DNA from: an uncultured Lachnospiraceae bacterium
GTDB lineage: Bacteria > Bacillota_A > Clostridia > Lachnospirales > Lachnospiraceae
Direction of reading: 5' to 3'
DNA length: 8,332 bases
Assembly: GCA_902795985.1 (NCBI GenBank)
Contig: CADBNG010000007.1
Location: 1 to 8,332, forward strand
In this document: piece after piece, positions 6,368 to 8,332 of the stretch
Layout of the letters: every line of letters starts with the position of its first letter
How positions within the stretch are numbered: the stretch's first letter is position 1
Notes under the pieces: generated by a model
What the model saw: the letters and a program-made list of their open reading frames with translations, nothing else
The model's database searches: none
Told to the model about the DNA's origin: nothing
Program-made: the position numbers and the translations under genes

Positions 6368-6471
6368 GCTGTGAAAAAGCACCCCGGCGGACTTTGAAAC
6401 CGGTGCCGCAAGGTCGTTTTAAAGATCGATGCGCGGGGGAAGAAAAAACCACAAGAAAAGGAGAAACAAAA
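6368..6471 (+). promoter_or_regulatory. Structured 5' leader of rpsB mRNA
   Basis: The predicted untranslated leader is about 104 bases. CTTTGAAAC (6392-6400) pairs with GTTTTAAAG (6416-6424), nine pairs with one G-U, around a 15-base loop. CCCCG (6382-6386) can pair with CGGGG (6434-6438) to enclose that stem. A competing pairing joins GCACC plus GG (6379-6383, 6386-6387) to CCGGTGC (6400-6406). The ribosome binding site AAAGGAG at 6457-6463 is left single-stranded in an A-rich region. Autoregulation by S2, known for rpsB in some bacteria, is possible here but is inferred. Confidence 0.4.
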
Positions 6472-7224
6472 ATGGGCGTAGTTTCAATGAAACAGTTACT
6501 GGAAGCCGGTGTGCATTTCGGCCATCAGACAAGAAGATGGAACCCCAAAATGGCACCCTACATCTACACGGAGCGTAACGGCATCTACATCATCGACCTG
6601 CAGAAGACGGTCGGAATGGTAGACGATGCGTACAACGCGATCTCCGATGTTGCCTCCACCGGCGGCACGGTTCTGTTTGTCGGAACCAAAAAGCAGGCAC
6701 AGGATGCCATCGCTGCGGAAGCGACCCGCTGCGGTATGTTCTACGTCAACGAGAGATGGCTCGGCGGCATGCTGACCAACTTCAAGACGATCCAGGGCCG
6801 GATCCGCCGCCTGAAAGACATCGAAAAGATGGCAGAGGACGGCACTTTCGACGTCCTTCCGAAGAAGGAAGTCATCGCGCTGAAGAAAGAGCAGGAGAAA
6901 CTGGAGAAGAACCTGGGCGGCATCAAGGAAATGAAGAAGCTTCCCGACGTGATCTTCGTTGTGGATCCGAAGAAAGAGCACATCTGCATTCAGGAAGCGC
7001 ATGTGCTGGGCATTCCGCTTGTCGGAATCTGCGATACCAACTGTGACCCCGAAGAACTCGATTACGTGATCCCGGGCAACGACGACGCGATCCGCGCGAT
7101 CAAGCTTCTGGCCGGAAAGATGGCGGATGCCGTTATCGAGGCGAAACAGGGCGAAATCCTTGACGCGGCCGAGGTCGAAGGCGAGGGTTATGTCGTGGAA
7201 GTCGACGAAGACGTGGAAGGCTGA
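6472..7224 (+). CDS. rpsB: 30S ribosomal protein S2
   Basis: This 250-residue protein is ribosomal protein S2, a late-assembling component of the small subunit that contacts 16S rRNA and S1-type proteins. Diagnostic stretches are [22 protein letters not shown] at about residues 10-31 (seen as an uninterrupted match in the family), the charged helical hairpin at about 100-150 and VVDPKKEH at 163-170. These lead into the [20 protein letters not shown] region that is highly conserved in S2. The C-terminus is an acidic tail rich in Glu, Asp and Val. The ATG at 6472 follows AAAGGAG by eight bases; a TTG at 6394 in the same frame would lie within the leader and is rejected. The stop is TGA followed in frame by TAA and TAG. 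It is first in an operon with tsf, the usual bacterial order. Confidence 0.97.
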   Translation: MGVVSMKQLLEAGVHFGHQTRRWNPKMAPYIYTERNGIYIIDLQKTVGMVDDAYNAISDVASTGGTVLFVGTKKQAQDAIAAEATRCGMFYVNERWLGGMLTNFKTIQGRIRRLKDIEKMAEDGTFDVLPKKEVIALKKEQEKLEKNLGGIKEMKKLPDVIFVVDPKKEHICIQEAHVLGIPLVGICDTNCDPEELDYVIPGNDDAIRAIKLLAGKMADAVIEAKQGEILDAAEVEGEGYVVEVDEDVEG

Positions 7225-7257
7225 TAATAGAAGGACTTAAGATTGGAGGATATACAA

Positions 7258-8332
7258 ATGGCTATTACTGCTGCAATGGTCAAGGAACTCAGAGAAATGA
7301 CTGGCGCCGGTATGATGGACTGCAAAAAGGCCCTGACCGCTACCGACGGCGATATGGATAAATCCATTGAATGGCTTCGTGAAAAAGGCCTTGCGACGGC
7401 TCAGAAGAAGGCCGGCAGAATCGCTGCGGAAGGTATCGTTATGCTTGCCGCGAACGACGACCTTACTAAAGCTGTTGCTGTTGAAGTCAACTCCGAGACC
7501 GACTTTGTTGCCAAGAACGAAAAGTTCCGCGGTTATGTCGCCCAGGTCTGCGAGCAGGCTCTGGATACCGAAGCGGCCGATATTGATGCTTTCCTGGCGG
7601 AGCCCTGGAAGTTCGAAGAAGGCAAGACCGTGAACGAGGCGCTGGCAGGACAGATCGCCGTGATCGGTGAGAACATGAACATCCGCCGTTTTGAGCAGGT
7701 TGAGGAAAAAGAAGGCTTTGTTGCCCTGTACACCCATATGGGCGGCAAGATCGGCGTTCTGGTTGACGTTGCAACGGACGTGATCAACGACGATATCAAG
7801 GAAATGGGCAAGAACGTCGCCATGCAGGTTGCAGCCCTGAAGCCGCTGTATACGACCCGCGGCGAGATCTCTGCCGACTATATCGAGCATGAGAAAGAGA
7901 TCTTAAAGAGCCAGATCATGAACGACCCGAAAGAGTCCCAGAAGCCGGAAAAGGTTATCGAAGGCATCATCCAGGGCCGTGTAAACAAAGAACTCAAAGA
8001 GATCTGCCTGATGGATCAGATCTATGTCAAGGCGGAAGACGGCAAGCAGAGTGTTTCGGCGTATGTTGCCCAGGTCGCGAAAGCCAATGGCGCCAATATC
8101 ACCATCAAAGGCTTTGTCCGTTTCGAGACCGGTGAAGGCATCGAGAAAAAACAGGAAGATTTCGCGGCGGAAGTTGCTGCCCAGATGAATAAATATTCAA
8201 GCATATTCACCAGGCATCTTCCGGAACCGCTTCCGTTTTCGTCAAAACCGTCCTTGTTTTCATGCAGTTCCTTTACGGAAAGCCGCGGGAAACAGGCTGC
8301 TTTACAGGTCCGGAATGTTAAAACGGGGCAAA
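7258..8332 (+). CDS. tsf: Translation elongation factor Ts (3' end abnormal, open to the window edge)
   Basis: EF-Ts is the guanine nucleotide exchange factor that recycles EF-Tu from its GDP form. The UBA-like N-terminus VKELREMTGAGMMDCKKAL spans residues 8-26 of the product. The EF-Tu-contacting signature NSETDFVAKNEKF is at 78-90, and HMGGKIGVLVDV at about 160-171 belongs to the core. GGAGGA at 7245-7250 places the ATG at 7258, 33 bases after rpsB. Codon use is strongly biased, as in highly expressed genes, up to about 8190. EF-Ts homology ends with FAAEVAAQMNK at residue 312 (8193), where a stop is expected. Instead the codon at 8194-8196 is TAT and the frame stays open to the window end, adding about 46 serine-rich residues that do not look like EF-Ts. 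The gene is thus partial as given, and its last section may be artefactual. Confidence 0.93.
   Translation, partial: MAITAAMVKELREMTGAGMMDCKKALTATDGDMDKSIEWLREKGLATAQKKAGRIAAEGIVMLAANDDLTKAVAVEVNSETDFVAKNEKFRGYVAQVCEQALDTEAADIDAFLAEPWKFEEGKTVNEALAGQIAVIGENMNIRRFEQVEEKEGFVALYTHMGGKIGVLVDVATDVINDDIKEMGKNVAMQVAALKPLYTTRGEISADYIEHEKEILKSQIMNDPKESQKPEKVIEGIIQGRVNKELKEICLMDQIYVKAEDGKQSVSAYVAQVAKANGANITIKGFVRFETGEGIEKKQEDFAAEVAAQMNKYSSIFTRHLPEPLPFSSKPSLFSCSSFTESRGKQAALQVRNVKTGQ
8194..8332. other. Unexplained tail after the expected end of tsf
   Basis: These 139 bases follow the point where EF-Ts homology stops. Codon use in the tsf frame changes abruptly (TCA, ATA, AGG and TTA appear, rare in the body of the gene). 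A short hairpin, CGGAA (8222-8226) with TTCCG (8231-8235) followed by TTTT, resembles a small terminator. The minus strand has an open frame across the whole tail, but I do not recognise its product. ATATTC occurs twice near the junction (8193-8198 and 8203-8208). It could be the true downstream region with a lost stop codon, or unrelated sequence joined in assembly. Confidence 0.5.

Noticed and set aside
8022..8332. Minus-strand gene at the right edge
   Set aside because: The open frame runs antisense through the conserved end of tsf. The part beyond 8194 is too short and unrecognised to call a gene.
1..8332. CRISPR array, prophage, transposon, toxin-antitoxin or defence system
   Set aside because: No spaced direct repeats, transposase, integrase or small paired genes were seen; all sizeable genes belong to housekeeping or common metabolic families.

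Overview
The window looks like ordinary chromosomal DNA from a moderately GC-rich member of the Bacillota, most likely class Clostridia (gut or rumen type). The lineage is inferred from three things: strong AAGGAG/GGAGG ribosome binding sites, a MetA carrying the acetyl-CoA-type residue Glu111, and a DNA ligase with the divergent motifs I recall from Clostridia. No mobile element, CRISPR array, tRNA or rRNA is visible.

Layout. (1) 54-653 encodes a stand-alone RelA/SpoT-type HD hydrolase, a probable small alarmone hydrolase. (2) 754-1383 encodes a LUD-domain (DUF162) protein with a C-terminal cysteine cluster. (3) A strong GC-rich hairpin at 1411-1441 sits between this gene and a convergent minus-strand gene at 1489-2448, a 3-hydroxyacyl-CoA dehydrogenase family protein. 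(4) The 152-base gap 2449-2600 holds two divergent sigma-A type promoters: one for the dehydrogenase, and one whose -10 box lies only 10 bases before the rluF start codon, which predicts a leaderless mRNA. (5) rluF (2601-3311) overlaps ligA (3295-5268) by 17 bases, and metA (5332-6246) follows 63 bases later. These three probably form one transcription unit. (6) The 225-base gap 6247-6471 holds a weak terminator, a 10-bp inverted repeat that overlaps a strong promoter, and a structured leader of about 100 bases. (7) rpsB (6472-7224) and tsf (7258 to the window end) form the classic ribosomal protein S2 / EF-Ts operon.

Functionally this is a housekeeping neighbourhood: stringent-response alarmone turnover, redox/acyl-CoA metabolism, 23S rRNA modification, NAD-dependent DNA ligation, methionine biosynthesis and translation. 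I see no evidence of a novel multi-gene system.

The points most worth a second look are the predicted leaderless rluF transcript, the loss of the usual motif IV lysine in LigA, the inverted repeat over the rpsB promoter, and the 3' end of tsf. There the reading frame does not stop where EF-Ts normally ends; about 139 bases of unrelated-looking sequence follow, which may be an assembly chimera.
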